Shown in pieces: positions 25,117 to 34,470 of a DNA stretch of 64,000 nucleotides. Position 1 is the stretch's first letter. Each line of letters begins with the position of its first letter. The DNA lies in the NCBI GenBank assembly GCA_023441965.1, contig JAEZNB010000010.1, positions 54,418-118,417 on the forward strand. The letters are read 5' to 3'. The translations under genes and the position numbers were made by a program. Source of the DNA: Bacillota bacterium. Lineage in GTDB: Bacteria; Bacillota; Clostridia; Lachnospirales; Lachnospiraceae. The notes beneath the pieces were generated by a model. The model was given only the letters and a program-made list of their open reading frames with translations. It was not told the DNA's origin and made no database searches.

Positions 25117-26783
25117 GATCCCACCTCGCTTTTCACAAGGATACGGCACAACCGATCTGCCAGCTGTTCGTACAGCTCTCTGTTATAGTGATAGGGATGA
25201 CACCCGTAGGAAAAATCTGAATCTGTATAAAAATCCCGGGCAGCTTCTGCCTCAATCACATGAGCTCCCTGCAGGCTCTGCTCCAGGAACCGGTAATAGC
25301 TCTCCAGGAGGGCATTGATTTCCCTGATCTTATCCCGCTCCCGATAGGGATAGTACTGAGTCTCGTCCTTGATTACTTCACATAGATAAAGCTTCAATAG
25401 AATGATATGAGCGGTAGGATAGTGCTCCTTTATGGCATCAGCAAACTCCCTGGCTTTTTCCTTCCATAAGAACTCCAGCTCCCTGCTCTGCCTGTCAATC
25501 CGTTTATAGCTTAGCTGCTGCAGGATATCCTCAAAGCCATCGCTGATCGTCACATAAGTGTTCCCTATCTTAGCCAGGTCAAGCCTTTCTCCCAATAGGT
25601 CAATCAGAAGATAGTCTGCTTTCCCTGCATAATCGGAGATATGTAGCCTGAATTCCTTCTGTATATCGTTCCTCGTGGCCTGACCGGAATAATCATTGCC
25701 CTGAGGCGAAAGCTTTGAAGCCTCCCCTTCCTCACTCATCACACTGATGATGCTTGACTTGGGAAATTGATAGGCCAGCTCCAGGGGAAGATGGTTCTTA
25801 GCCGTATGATAGAGCTTTCTGCTGCTGTAGCTGCCCCATATGCCAAGTCTGATCTTGTCTGCTCCCGGAAAGGGAGCAAGATATTTTCTCATCAGCTGAG
25901 TGATATCTGCCTTATTCTGCTTGAGTTCGTGAAAGAACAGGTCCCTGGCATGGTTATAGCGGCTGGGCTTGAGCAGATAAGGATTATGCCTGGAAATCTT
26001 CTTTACCAGGGTCTCCATACATTCCAGCTTGTCCTTTACCTTGTGAAAAAGCTCCCGTCCTTGATCGGTCTTGATGATCACGGTGGAGACCCCCTTGGGT
26101 CCATAAAAATCCGGATGCTCCTCCTGTATTCCCCAGTAGTCACCTATGTTCATATCAGCAACCGAAGCTTCATCCCGGAACTTACAGTCATAGCAGCTCG
26201 GTCTTAAGAAGAGGTTCTGATTAAAGCTGTCAAAATAGATGTTTCTCTCCCACGCTTCTACGACAGCAGTCTGATCCTCAAAGATGAATTTACAATTGGT
26301 TCCCCAGGCGTCTGCTTTATAACGGAATTTATAGTCAACTACCCTCTGCTGATAGGTGCTTTCAAGCCAGGCCACGTATTCCTTCCAGACCTTTGGACTG
26401 GGTACTCCATGACAAAGCAGCTCGACACAGTAAAGGCCGCTATAGTCCTTTCCCAAATAGCCCCTTAAGCCGGCAATCTGGCAGGGTGTTCCGACGAACA
26501 GAACCTCCCTCTGCTGTTCCAGGAAGCTTTGGGCTTGCTTATAGCTACCCCCGATTCTGCTTTGCACATATTTGGAGCCTCTGAACTGCTGCAGCTTCTG
26601 AAGGTTGTCCGCATAGCCATGCTCCACCTCCAGCTTATCGTTATACAGGGCACCGAAGACGATACCGCCACGGCTGATGATCTCTTCGGCAAGTACGGTA
26701 AACACTCCGCCGGAGGAGCTTTCCTCCAGGATCTCCTGATTCTTATTGACACAGGCATAGGCCTTACATTCAAAGATACTCAT
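25113..26783 (-). CDS. FrhB/FdhB-type (F420 hydrogenase beta-like) protein fused to a second domain
   Basis: 556 residues. Residues 1 to about 320 are the FrhB_FdhB fold: SSSGGVFTVLAEEI, LFVGTPCQIAGLRGYL, ELLCHGVPSPKVW and the cysteine motif CYDCKFRDEASVADMNIGDY. These bind flavin and FeS clusters and move electrons. From ~335 a separate domain starts with LGIWGSYSSRKL, contains DYLLIDLLGERLDL and ends with TDSDFSYGCHPYHYN; it matches the C-terminus of the GT2 gene at 27898-29634 and resembles SGNH/DUF6270-type modules. The start overlaps the pyruvyl transferase gene by 4 bp. Role inferred: redox partner in modifying a glycan. Confidence 0.85.
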   Translation of the reverse strand: MSIFECKAYACVNKNQEILEESSSGGVFTVLAEEIISRGGIVFGALYNDKLEVEHGYADNLQKLQQFRGSKYVQSRIGGSYKQAQSFLEQQREVLFVGTPCQIAGLRGYLGKDYSGLYCVELLCHGVPSPKVWKEYVAWLESTYQQRVVDYKFRYKADAWGTNCKFIFEDQTAVVEAWERNIYFDSFNQNLFLRPSCYDCKFRDEASVADMNIGDYWGIQEEHPDFYGPKGVSTVIIKTDQGRELFHKVKDKLECMETLVKKISRHNPYLLKPSRYNHARDLFFHELKQNKADITQLMRKYLAPFPGADKIRLGIWGSYSSRKLYHTAKNHLPLELAYQFPKSSIISVMSEEGEASKLSPQGNDYSGQATRNDIQKEFRLHISDYAGKADYLLIDLLGERLDLAKIGNTYVTISDGFEDILQQLSYKRIDRQSRELEFLWKEKAREFADAIKEHYPTAHIILLKLYLCEVIKDETQYYPYRERDKIREINALLESYYRFLEQSLQGAHVIEAEAARDFYTDSDFSYGCHPYHYNRELYEQLADRLCRILVKSEVGS

Positions 26784-27871
26784 AAAGCCTCCTCCCTTTG
26801 GAAGTACTGCAGGGCTGACCTTAATAAGTCTAAGGACCTTGCTCTTTCCTGCTCTAAAATGACTCTTGCCTTCGTATAGGATAGGTGATAGTCCTTCAAT
26901 CTGTCGACCTCCTCGGGAGCGCTGATTACTCTGTCTGCCAGGGCGAGCTTTTGTAATATATTGATTTTTCTGGCATCATGTTTATTTTTTTCTATGCAAT
27001 AAAAGGGTCTTTCCATAATGATGGAGAAGGCGGTGGCATGGAAGGAGGTCGTGCAGACCAGTTCTGCATTCCTGATCAAATCAAGAAACTCTTCTGGACC
27101 GGCATTCATGCAGTTGATGATATTTCTCCCCCAGTAAAAATCCAGATAGGAGATCACAATCATCTTCAGCTTCCACTTGGCAGCCAATTTCTTTGCGATG
27201 ATAACAGAGTCATCCTTGTTCACCGCATAGAACAGCATATAGGGCTTGCCGGTATATCTCCTCTTCGATAGCTTGGCCCAATCGGCAGGCTGTAAGAGGA
27301 AGGTAGGATCCAGAGCACATTGGATATCGTTTCTCTTCAAAAGCCTGGCCATCAGACTTCGTCCTGCCTCTTCCCTCATAAAGATAAAGCGGAACTCCTG
27401 CAGAAATTTCTCATACTTTCTTAGTTCCTTTTCTTCCGATGCTCCCAGGCTCGGTGCGTAAGCGATCTTACACTTGAACTCCGGCATACCTAAGAAATAG
27501 ATGTCCGTGACTCTCTTATTCTCCACGAACCTTGTATTCCAGATTTGGTCACTGCCGGCAATAAAGACATCACAATCAGGGAAGTGCTTCTTAAAATCCT
27601 GGGCCTTATAGTACTTGTGGGAGCTTAATACCAGCTTGTGCCTGATGAACTCCATGAACTTGTCATATCGTTCCTGATTCTGCTGAGGCACCAGGTAATC
27701 CCTAAGCTTCTTCTTTGCTTTGGGTTTATACTCTTCTTCATGGGATTCCGTGATATAATCAATCAGCTCACATTCATAGCCCATGGACCGGACAACATTT
27801 GATAAGGCATAGGCTTGCAGTACTGCCCCATAATTGATTGCTTTATGAAATGTTATTATGCCTACCTTCAT
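26780..27871 (-). CDS. Polysaccharide pyruvyl transferase family protein
   Basis: 363 residues of the CsaB/WcaK family, which places ketal-linked pyruvate on surface sugars. The N-terminus KVGIITFHKAINYGAVLQAYAL, FIAGSDQIWN in the middle and VCTTSFHATAFSIIMERPF near the C-terminus are typical. It is followed without gap by the FrhB-like gene and the ferredoxin; this trio is often found together in polysaccharide loci (general knowledge). The exact sugar acceptor cannot be read from sequence. Confidence 0.92.
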   Translation of the reverse strand: MKVGIITFHKAINYGAVLQAYALSNVVRSMGYECELIDYITESHEEEYKPKAKKKLRDYLVPQQNQERYDKFMEFIRHKLVLSSHKYYKAQDFKKHFPDCDVFIAGSDQIWNTRFVENKRVTDIYFLGMPEFKCKIAYAPSLGASEEKELRKYEKFLQEFRFIFMREEAGRSLMARLLKRNDIQCALDPTFLLQPADWAKLSKRRYTGKPYMLFYAVNKDDSVIIAKKLAAKWKLKMIVISYLDFYWGRNIINCMNAGPEEFLDLIRNAELVCTTSFHATAFSIIMERPFYCIEKNKHDARKINILQKLALADRVISAPEEVDRLKDYHLSYTKARVILEQERARSLDLLRSALQYFQREEAL

Positions 27872-27897
27872 CCCTTACCCCTCCCCTCTGTTTCGTA

Positions 27898-29634
27898 CTA
27901 TTCCTGTATCCCCTGACTTAGGATATATTCCTTAATCTGATCTGCAGCCGCATAATAATAGGCATCATTATAATAATAGGGATAGGCCCCGTACATGAAT
28001 TTTGTATCCGTAAAGCGAAGAACAGGCTCCACTTCTATGACCTTCAGACCCGGCAGCTGCTCGATGAAATAATCATAATAGCTGTCCAGTCTGTGATTTT
28101 GCCTCGTGATTTCATGGGAAGCAGCAAAGTATTGCTTCTCCTCCCTCTCATTCCAAAAGTAAAGATATTCTCTCACTCTTTTGCGTAATATCACCTGTGC
28201 ATACCGATCCATCAGGATCTTTCCCTGCTCGTCGTGATGAAAGGCTCCTGCAATCTTCCCGTAAAGCTGCTGATACAGGGCCATTTTATTTTTGACCAGG
28301 ATAATCCCGGAGGGTTGAAAGTTGGTTTTCAGAACCTCAATGAACCGGTCTGCAGCCCTCTTCCATTCCTCAAGCTCTATATCCATACGGCTGATCAGTT
28401 CATAGCCCTTGCCTTGCTGCTCAAAATACTCCTTGATTTCATCCGTAGCGGTATAATAGGTATGCCGGCATTTCAGAAGATCAAGGCGTTCCTCCAGAAG
28501 ATCGATCAGGACAAAATCCATCTTCTTCATGGAAGCTGAGGAAGCGAGAAAGGACTTGTTCAGATCCGACAGCATCCTGTCTCTTCTGAAGGCATTGTCA
28601 GCTTCAACCTCATAGTCTGTCTCCTTCGGAGCAGCGGCACTTAGGATACTGCTGCCGGAATAGTGAAGATCGAAGCCTTTATAGCCAGTTGCGATTTTCC
28701 TTGCGATTGCTCTCAGATTATAGCTGCCCCATAGAAGCAGCTTCGTAGATGGGATCCGGTCCTTCTCCGGGAAGTTCCTCTCTATATAGTCCTGGGCCTC
28801 CTGTATACAGGCATCAAACTCATCTCTGCTGCAGCTCCCCATAAGATATCTGAGGAGATTCTGATAGATAATGATCGCTTTCCCCCGCAGAACATCATAA
28901 TATGGATCCAGAATACCCTGATCGGCCAGATCCGACTTCAGCTTTAGAAAGGCTTTCTGCAGACCTTCAATGCTTCTTTTTTGAAACATGGTACTGCCCG
29001 CCCGCTGATAATAGTAATATAGGGCTTCCCGCAGCTGACAGATTCTTTTGGCTTTGATCAGCAGCTTAGAAACGACATACTCATCTTCGAAGGGATGGTT
29101 CGGCATCAGGATCTCTGCGGAAGTGATCAGACTTCTCTTCCAGAGCTTATCCCATAAGCATCCTGAAAGCTTATACAGTAAGGAGTGGTCCTCTTCCAGG
29201 CTGGATACCTCTTCTATCGTACATTGATTCTTGACAACAGCATTCGATGTAACTGCCCTTTCAAATACATCAAAGTGGATGATATTCATATCGAACACCA
29301 CCACCTCGGCATCATGCCTGCGGATGCAGTCATAGGTCCTTTGTAAGAGGTTTAGGTCCCACCAGTCATCCCCGTCAATGAAGGCCACATACTCTCCGGT
29401 TGCCATACTTAAGGCCAGATTTCTGGCAGTTCCCTGTCCCTCGTTCTTCTTATTGATTAATTTGATTCTGCTGTCACTCTCTGCCCATAATCTGCACTTG
29501 ATTTCAGTCCCATCATTAGATCCGTCATTCACAAGAATAATCTCGATCTCCCTGTAGGTCTGATTTACCACAGAGCTTAGGCATCGATCGATATAATCTG
29601 TTACATTGTATACCGGAATAATAACACTGATCAT
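27898..29634 (-). CDS. GT2 glycosyltransferase fused to a DUF6270/SGNH-like domain
   Basis: 578 residues. The N-terminal GT-A domain opens ISVIIPVYNVTDYIDRCL, with LVNDGSNDGT and the DxD site FIDGDDWW. From about residue 310 comes a domain shared with the FrhB-like protein two genes on: LLLWGSYNLR, DFVLIDLLEERLDL and FTDTKFMYGAYPYYYN. The two histidines in the FrhB copy (GCHPYHYN) are tyrosines here, so if it is a hydrolase-like fold this copy may be inactive or have another role. It overlaps no neighbour; the activase gene lies 15 bp upstream. Confidence 0.87.
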   Translation of the reverse strand: MISVIIPVYNVTDYIDRCLSSVVNQTYREIEIILVNDGSNDGTEIKCRLWAESDSRIKLINKKNEGQGTARNLALSMATGEYVAFIDGDDWWDLNLLQRTYDCIRRHDAEVVVFDMNIIHFDVFERAVTSNAVVKNQCTIEEVSSLEEDHSLLYKLSGCLWDKLWKRSLITSAEILMPNHPFEDEYVVSKLLIKAKRICQLREALYYYYQRAGSTMFQKRSIEGLQKAFLKLKSDLADQGILDPYYDVLRGKAIIIYQNLLRYLMGSCSRDEFDACIQEAQDYIERNFPEKDRIPSTKLLLWGSYNLRAIARKIATGYKGFDLHYSGSSILSAAAPKETDYEVEADNAFRRDRMLSDLNKSFLASSASMKKMDFVLIDLLEERLDLLKCRHTYYTATDEIKEYFEQQGKGYELISRMDIELEEWKRAADRFIEVLKTNFQPSGIILVKNKMALYQQLYGKIAGAFHHDEQGKILMDRYAQVILRKRVREYLYFWNEREEKQYFAASHEITRQNHRLDSYYDYFIEQLPGLKVIEVEPVLRFTDTKFMYGAYPYYYNDAYYYAAADQIKEYILSQGIQE

Positions 29635-29649
29635 GCTTCCTCCTATGAA

Positions 29650-30528
29650 CTATACTGATATGATTGTTACCTGTATTCCTGCCGCTGCCATGGTGGCTGC
29701 CAGCTCCTCCAGCCTTCTGTCACCGACCGGCTGATAGTCTGCTTCCGTCATACCCAGGGCCTTATATTTGCTGCTTCCAAGTCGATGCAGCCTGAATATC
29801 TCAACGGGATACTGCTTATACTTCTGCAACAATTCAATAACTGCATGGATATTCTGCTCATCTGAGGTATATTCGGCACTGCAGGGAAAACGGAAGATCA
29901 CCTTCTTCTTCCTTTGATGCAATAGCTCCAGGTTTCGAAGATATGCCTCCGGGTTTCCCCCTAGTATTCTCCTGCTTCTCTCCTGATCCAGAATTTTTAT
30001 GTCAACATAGAAGAGATCAAAATGGTCTCCGGCTGTTTCTGCCAGCTCCTCCCTGACCTGTAAGGCTGTCTCTGCAGTCAGATGTACCCCGTCTGCACTC
30101 AGCATGGTCAGTAGCTCTGCCAGCTCCTTGATTTGAAGTAAGGGTTCTCCGCCGGAGAAGGTCACTCCTCCGTCACTTCCCCAATACAGCCGGTCCTTCA
30201 TAAGCTCCTGATAAAGCTCCTCTGCCCGATAGCTTTTACCATAAACACCGATCGCATGGATCGGGCAATGATACTGCTCCTTATCGGGATCTGCCTGAAG
30301 CAGCTTCTCTTTATCCGTCAGGATGATGCAGTCCTTCAGCAAGCTACAGGAGCCATTCTTCTTGATACATTTCGCCTCATTATAGTAATACTGCTTCTTG
30401 AGACTGATGTTCTCCGGATTAGAGCACCAGGGACAGTGCAGGTTACAGCCCTTTAAAAATACGGTTGTTCGGATACCTGGCCCGTCACTGACACAGAACC
30501 TCTGTATGTTGGTCACATTGATTCCCAT
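29650..30528 (-). CDS. Glycyl radical enzyme activase (radical SAM)
   Basis: 292 residues. The radical SAM cluster motif CNLHCPWC (Cys-28, -32 and -35) follows RFCVSDGPGIRTTVFLKG, typical of PflA-type activases. An inserted cysteine set (CIKKNGSC, KDC, YHCP) can hold an extra [4Fe-4S] cluster, as in dehydratase-type activases. TFSGGEPLLQ is the SAM-binding GGEP region. It makes the glycyl radical on its partner enzyme. The partner is almost certainly the glycyl radical enzyme at 31964-33970, separated from it only by one GT2 gene on the same strand. Confidence 0.93.
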   Translation of the reverse strand: MGINVTNIQRFCVSDGPGIRTTVFLKGCNLHCPWCSNPENISLKKQYYYNEAKCIKKNGSCSLLKDCIILTDKEKLLQADPDKEQYHCPIHAIGVYGKSYRAEELYQELMKDRLYWGSDGGVTFSGGEPLLQIKELAELLTMLSADGVHLTAETALQVREELAETAGDHFDLFYVDIKILDQERSRRILGGNPEAYLRNLELLHQRKKKVIFRFPCSAEYTSDEQNIHAVIELLQKYKQYPVEIFRLHRLGSSKYKALGMTEADYQPVGDRRLEELAATMAAAGIQVTIISV

Positions 30529-30532
30529 ATCC

Positions 30533-31948
30533 CTATTGATTCGCCTCTCTGATTTTCTTAACCCCTTCTACAAATAAGGGTTTATATAATTGGAAGAAGA
30601 ATTCTCTGCTGTTATTGTAATTGGCAAAATACAGATAGTCCTTTTCAGATGCGATATAATTACACCATTTATCTATATATACTACCGGGAGTATCTTATC
30701 CGTAACCTTATTCACATGCTCGCACATCTGCAGCAGCAGGTCCTGATCCCCATTAAAGTCATCTACATAATGAATGTTCCGGATATAGTTCATCCAATCA
30801 TCCTTCTCAGCTTTAAGGAAATCGACTTTCTCCATGACTGTTTCTGACCTGTCGCTGCTATCCTTGACAGAGACCGTAATGCTGCTGTCCGGACTAAGCT
30901 TTCTGATACGGCATAGAATTTCAATCAGATTATAATATTTTACATCCTCTCTTTGCGGATCATACTGATCGATGAAGCGGATGCCGATGGTATTCACACC
31001 CTTCAGGAGCGGTACCATGCAATCCTCAGCCTCGTCCTTGGGCAGGATCTTGTAGGGATCTGCCTTACCCCTGGTCCTATGGATCGCATCATCCAAAGCA
31101 TACATGGAGGATTTGATCAGATTGACTTTATTCTTGTAGTGGCTTCCATACAATTCTCTGAAGCTTTCATTCAGAATATAGTCAATAAAGGTCTCCAGAG
31201 CCTCCTCAGGAAGAGCTTTTGCGAAGAAGTTGATCCTGTTCCGGTTCATGTAGTATCTGACAAAGGTATTCGTAGGATTCGCTATGGTATGCCGGTGCCA
31301 TACCTTGGCCTTGTTACAGGCAGCCACCTTATACCCTGCCCTGTTGAACATATAACCCCACTCCATATCATCCCAATAGATAAAGTTATCCTCGGGCATG
31401 ACTCCCACCTGCTCGACAGCTTCTCTCCTTGCCATCAGGGTGCAGGCAGACACATAATCACAATACTTGATTTCGGGCAGGTCCTCTCTGTCCCTTTCTC
31501 CTCCAAAGCATGGCTTAACAAAGTAATTATCAAAGGTTATCATGGCTCCCAAGTCTTGTATCATGTCGGGAATGTCCATTCTAAGTATCTTGGCTCCGCC
31601 AACACCGACCTCCGGATGCTCCTTCATGAAATCATACAGGCTCTGCACTGCATCCTGATCCATAACGACATCATTATCCACCAGCATTAAATAAGGATAG
31701 CCTACTGCCAGACCCTTGCGGAGTCCGGTATTAAAGCCTCCGCTTCCGCCAAGGTTCTCTGCATTGACGATCAGGTTGACCTTGTCCCCAAATTCCCTTC
31801 TGATCACCTCCACAGAGTCATCCTGTGAAGCATTATCAATGACATATAGATCAAAATCCTGGAAGCTCTGGTTCAAAATTGACTTGATACAGTTCACAAC
31901 AAACTCGCGTTTATTGTAATTGCAAATAAAAATACCTACCGATTTCAT
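30533..31948 (-). CDS. GT2 glycosyltransferase (paralogue 1 of 3)
   Basis: 471 residues. The N-terminal GT-A domain has GIFICNYNKREFVVNCI, VIDNASQDDS, LGGSGGFNTGL, LVDNDVVMD (the DxD-type site) and YWDDMEWGYMF, like rhamnosyl- or galactofuranosyltransferases (WsaF/GlfT-like). The C-terminal ~170 residues hold a domain shared with the genes at 35595 and 36987, with MCEHVNKVT and VVYIDKWCNYI. It lies between the glycyl radical enzyme and its activase. With UDP-galactopyranose mutase nearby, galactofuranose is one possible donor (inference). Confidence 0.88.
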   Translation of the reverse strand: MKSVGIFICNYNKREFVVNCIKSILNQSFQDFDLYVIDNASQDDSVEVIRREFGDKVNLIVNAENLGGSGGFNTGLRKGLAVGYPYLMLVDNDVVMDQDAVQSLYDFMKEHPEVGVGGAKILRMDIPDMIQDLGAMITFDNYFVKPCFGGERDREDLPEIKYCDYVSACTLMARREAVEQVGVMPEDNFIYWDDMEWGYMFNRAGYKVAACNKAKVWHRHTIANPTNTFVRYYMNRNRINFFAKALPEEALETFIDYILNESFRELYGSHYKNKVNLIKSSMYALDDAIHRTRGKADPYKILPKDEAEDCMVPLLKGVNTIGIRFIDQYDPQREDVKYYNLIEILCRIRKLSPDSSITVSVKDSSDRSETVMEKVDFLKAEKDDWMNYIRNIHYVDDFNGDQDLLLQMCEHVNKVTDKILPVVYIDKWCNYIASEKDYLYFANYNNSREFFFQLYKPLFVEGVKKIREANQ

Positions 31949-31963
31949 GAAATTCCCTCCCCA

Positions 31964-33970
31964 TTATTGGTTTCGTCCTTCGTTATGTAAAGCTCTTTCG
32001 ATTAACACATCCTTGTATTCCTCGGGTAAATCATTGAAGTAAGCACTAAATCCCCACACTCTCACAATCAGGTTCGGGAACTCCTTGGGATTCTCCTTGG
32101 CCTTGATCAGAATCTCACTGCTGATCACATTCAGCTGCATCTGATAAAAGCCTGCCTGAATACCTGCCATCAGAAAAGCTGTAAATTTATCAGCATTGTT
32201 TCTGATAAAATCAGGTATAATCATAAAGTCAACGACATTCCCGTTAAAACGGTTTTCCGCATAATCAAGCCGGGAAGCGAAGTTCACCAAATGGGTGTAA
32301 CCGTTTTGTCTTTCGGAGGAAATATGAACGGCAAAGGCCTCGCCGTTTACTCTTCCGTCCAAGGAAGCGGGAAAGTCCTTGGACATGGAGATATAAGCCG
32401 GTGAGCTAAGTCCGAACTTCAGCTTTCCGCCCAGATAATTCCGAAATTCTATCGTTTCTTCTGTCGTAAACTTAGTAATCCTGTTGACCAGGCTGATGAT
32501 TTCCTCATCATCGTCTCCATATCTGGGACTCTGGCTCTTCAGCACCTCTTTATATTCCGGCAGATCCTCAAAATTCTGATTGAGCTTTCTCTTCAGACCC
32601 GATAAGCTGATCCTTTTCTGCTCAAATACCAGGCTTTTGATATTGATGAAGGCATTGATTGTATTACTTAAGCCGACGGTAGTGATTCCAAAGTGATTAT
32701 ATATTGCTCCTCCTCTGGAGACATCACATTGCGCTTCATAACAGCCATCAATGAATGCGGACATAAAGGGATCATATTCATATTTGATTTTCTTCAGCTC
32801 AATCAATATACGGCTGATGTAGACCTTAAGATGCTTGAAATACAGGTCCAACAGCTGATCAAAGCTTTCTATCCTGTCTAAATTCTCCTTCTTCACCAGC
32901 TTGTCCAAGGGCTCCATGTAATTCAGACAGTAGATGTTATTGTTATCAGAGGACTTGCCGCCGATCAGGGGCTCCCAGCAAGCCGAGGTCGTATAGTTAC
33001 AGGCATCCTCCTTCTCAATTCCGAATGCGACCAGTCTGGGAATTACCTGATCATCATTGGATAGGAGCGGCATACCGACCCCTGTCGCTATACAGTCTAC
33101 CGCACAGGCAAGCAGCTTCTTTGGTGTCTTACTGCTGACTCGAAGCAGCACCTTCGGATCCGGCAGCTGAACATACTTCATGGCCTTAATGAATAAATAG
33201 GTCAACTGATTCGAATGATAAGCTCCGTTAGTATCAGTCTTTCCCAGTACGATGATCTGCCCTGTATCTCCCACCAGCTCTCCGCTCTTGAACCAGAAAT
33301 TCTTATGGAGGAGCCGATAGAACTCCACGATACTTTTAAAGGCAGCCTTGGGAGTCAGGAGGCCGGCTTTGAGATCCGCTTCATAAAAGCTCCATAACAC
33401 GCTGTCCAAGGACCCCAGACCAATCAGCTTATGCCCTGTCTGCCAGGCTATCTGATTCAGGAAGAGGATTCTCTGGATGGCTTCGTCAAAGTGAAGCGCC
33501 TTTTGATTGCACATGCTATCAAACCATTGAATTTTTTTCTCATAATCCAATGGCTTCTGTAATCGTAATTTTTTTACGACCCGTCTTGACAGATCCATCA
33601 TGCCCTCTATCACATCATTATAGTCCTTACAGAATTTCTGATTCCTGATTTCGCTCTGCTTGGAATACTTTAAGCCTTCCAGACCGTTCTGTAAGAGCTT
33701 CTCGTAATTCAGGGTAATGTTACTCAGCTTCACATTGGTGCCTGCCCGGTTCACATACCTGAAATCAAAGAACTGTATGAAGTAACTGTTTTCTAGCCTG
33801 ATATGGACATGATTACATAAGGCTCGGAAGGCTGCCCCATACTGATCCGCTTCCAACAGCTTATAATAGTCAGCTGCCAGATAGGAATTGACCTTATGGA
33901 TCTGCGGATATTTCTCCCGATAGAAATCAAACAGCTTTTTATCGCTGACCGCCAACTTCAAATTTCTCAT
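31964..33970 (-). CDS. Glycyl radical enzyme, PFL/dehydratase-like, unknown substrate
   Basis: 668 residues, shorter than pyruvate formate-lyase (~750) and the diol dehydratases (~790). The active-site loop is SACWEPL: Cys-331 with Glu-333, the CxE pattern of dehydratases and decarboxylases, not the Cys-Cys of PFL. The glycyl radical motif is RVWGFSAYF with Gly-640, 28 residues from the C-terminus as expected. LLSNDDQVIPRL resembles the substrate-binding loop of the family. The activase lies at 29650-30528. It sits inside a surface-glycan operon between an unknown gene and a GT2 gene, so I infer radical elimination on a sugar, polyol or its activated form. No known member matched. Confidence 0.88.
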   Translation of the reverse strand: MRNLKLAVSDKKLFDFYREKYPQIHKVNSYLAADYYKLLEADQYGAAFRALCNHVHIRLENSYFIQFFDFRYVNRAGTNVKLSNITLNYEKLLQNGLEGLKYSKQSEIRNQKFCKDYNDVIEGMMDLSRRVVKKLRLQKPLDYEKKIQWFDSMCNQKALHFDEAIQRILFLNQIAWQTGHKLIGLGSLDSVLWSFYEADLKAGLLTPKAAFKSIVEFYRLLHKNFWFKSGELVGDTGQIIVLGKTDTNGAYHSNQLTYLFIKAMKYVQLPDPKVLLRVSSKTPKKLLACAVDCIATGVGMPLLSNDDQVIPRLVAFGIEKEDACNYTTSACWEPLIGGKSSDNNNIYCLNYMEPLDKLVKKENLDRIESFDQLLDLYFKHLKVYISRILIELKKIKYEYDPFMSAFIDGCYEAQCDVSRGGAIYNHFGITTVGLSNTINAFINIKSLVFEQKRISLSGLKRKLNQNFEDLPEYKEVLKSQSPRYGDDDEEIISLVNRITKFTTEETIEFRNYLGGKLKFGLSSPAYISMSKDFPASLDGRVNGEAFAVHISSERQNGYTHLVNFASRLDYAENRFNGNVVDFMIIPDFIRNNADKFTAFLMAGIQAGFYQMQLNVISSEILIKAKENPKEFPNLIVRVWGFSAYFNDLPEEYKDVLIERALHNEGRNQ

Positions 33971-33972
33971 GC

Positions 33973-34455
33973 TTATACCTCAAATACGATGTCTTCCAGC
34001 GAAACAATGGGACACCGGAAGCTTTCACTTAGGTTGCTTGCTATCTCATTGAAAGCAAAGGTTGCAGTAACGATGATGGCATCCACTTCCTCCAGCTCCT
34101 CATCGATGGCCTTTACATCAATATCCTTATAGATCTCCCCGGCATTCTTATCCAGGGCATACTTGATCTGAACAGCTGCCGAACCTGATAAATCGTCATA
34201 GAGGCGCTTGCCCAGCTCGCCCATCCCGTAGATTGCCACTGTCTTATATTGATTATCCATAAAATACTGTTCCAGGGTCTTTCCTTCCTGCTTCAGGGTC
34301 AGCCATTGGTTCAAAAGATTATAATAGCCTTTGAACTTCTCCACCTTGTCATTGGCATCATCCTTCGGAGCAGCCTTGAAAAACCTCTTACATAGGGTAA
34401 AGCCGAGCGCTGCACCTGATAATAATGTGATCACAAATTTGAATACTTTCTTCAT
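33973..34455 (-). CDS. Small membrane-anchored Rossmann-like protein
   Basis: 160 residues: a short N-terminal hydrophobic segment (VITLLSGAALGFTLC), a helical stretch, then a Rossmann-like fold starting VAIYGMGELGKRLYDDL near residue 72 and continuing ALDKNAGEIYKDIDV and DAIIVTATFAFNEI. Similar C-terminal modules accompany glycan transferases and sometimes bind a nucleotide or a sugar acid. It ends 2 bp before the glycyl radical enzyme starts and is therefore probably cotranslated. I do not recognise a defined family and no catalytic residues stand out. Confidence 0.72.
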   Translation of the reverse strand: MKKVFKFVITLLSGAALGFTLCKRFFKAAPKDDANDKVEKFKGYYNLLNQWLTLKQEGKTLEQYFMDNQYKTVAIYGMGELGKRLYDDLSGSAAVQIKYALDKNAGEIYKDIDVKAIDEELEEVDAIIVTATFAFNEIASNLSESFRCPIVSLEDIVFEV

Positions 34456-34470
34456 ATTCCTTCATCCTCT

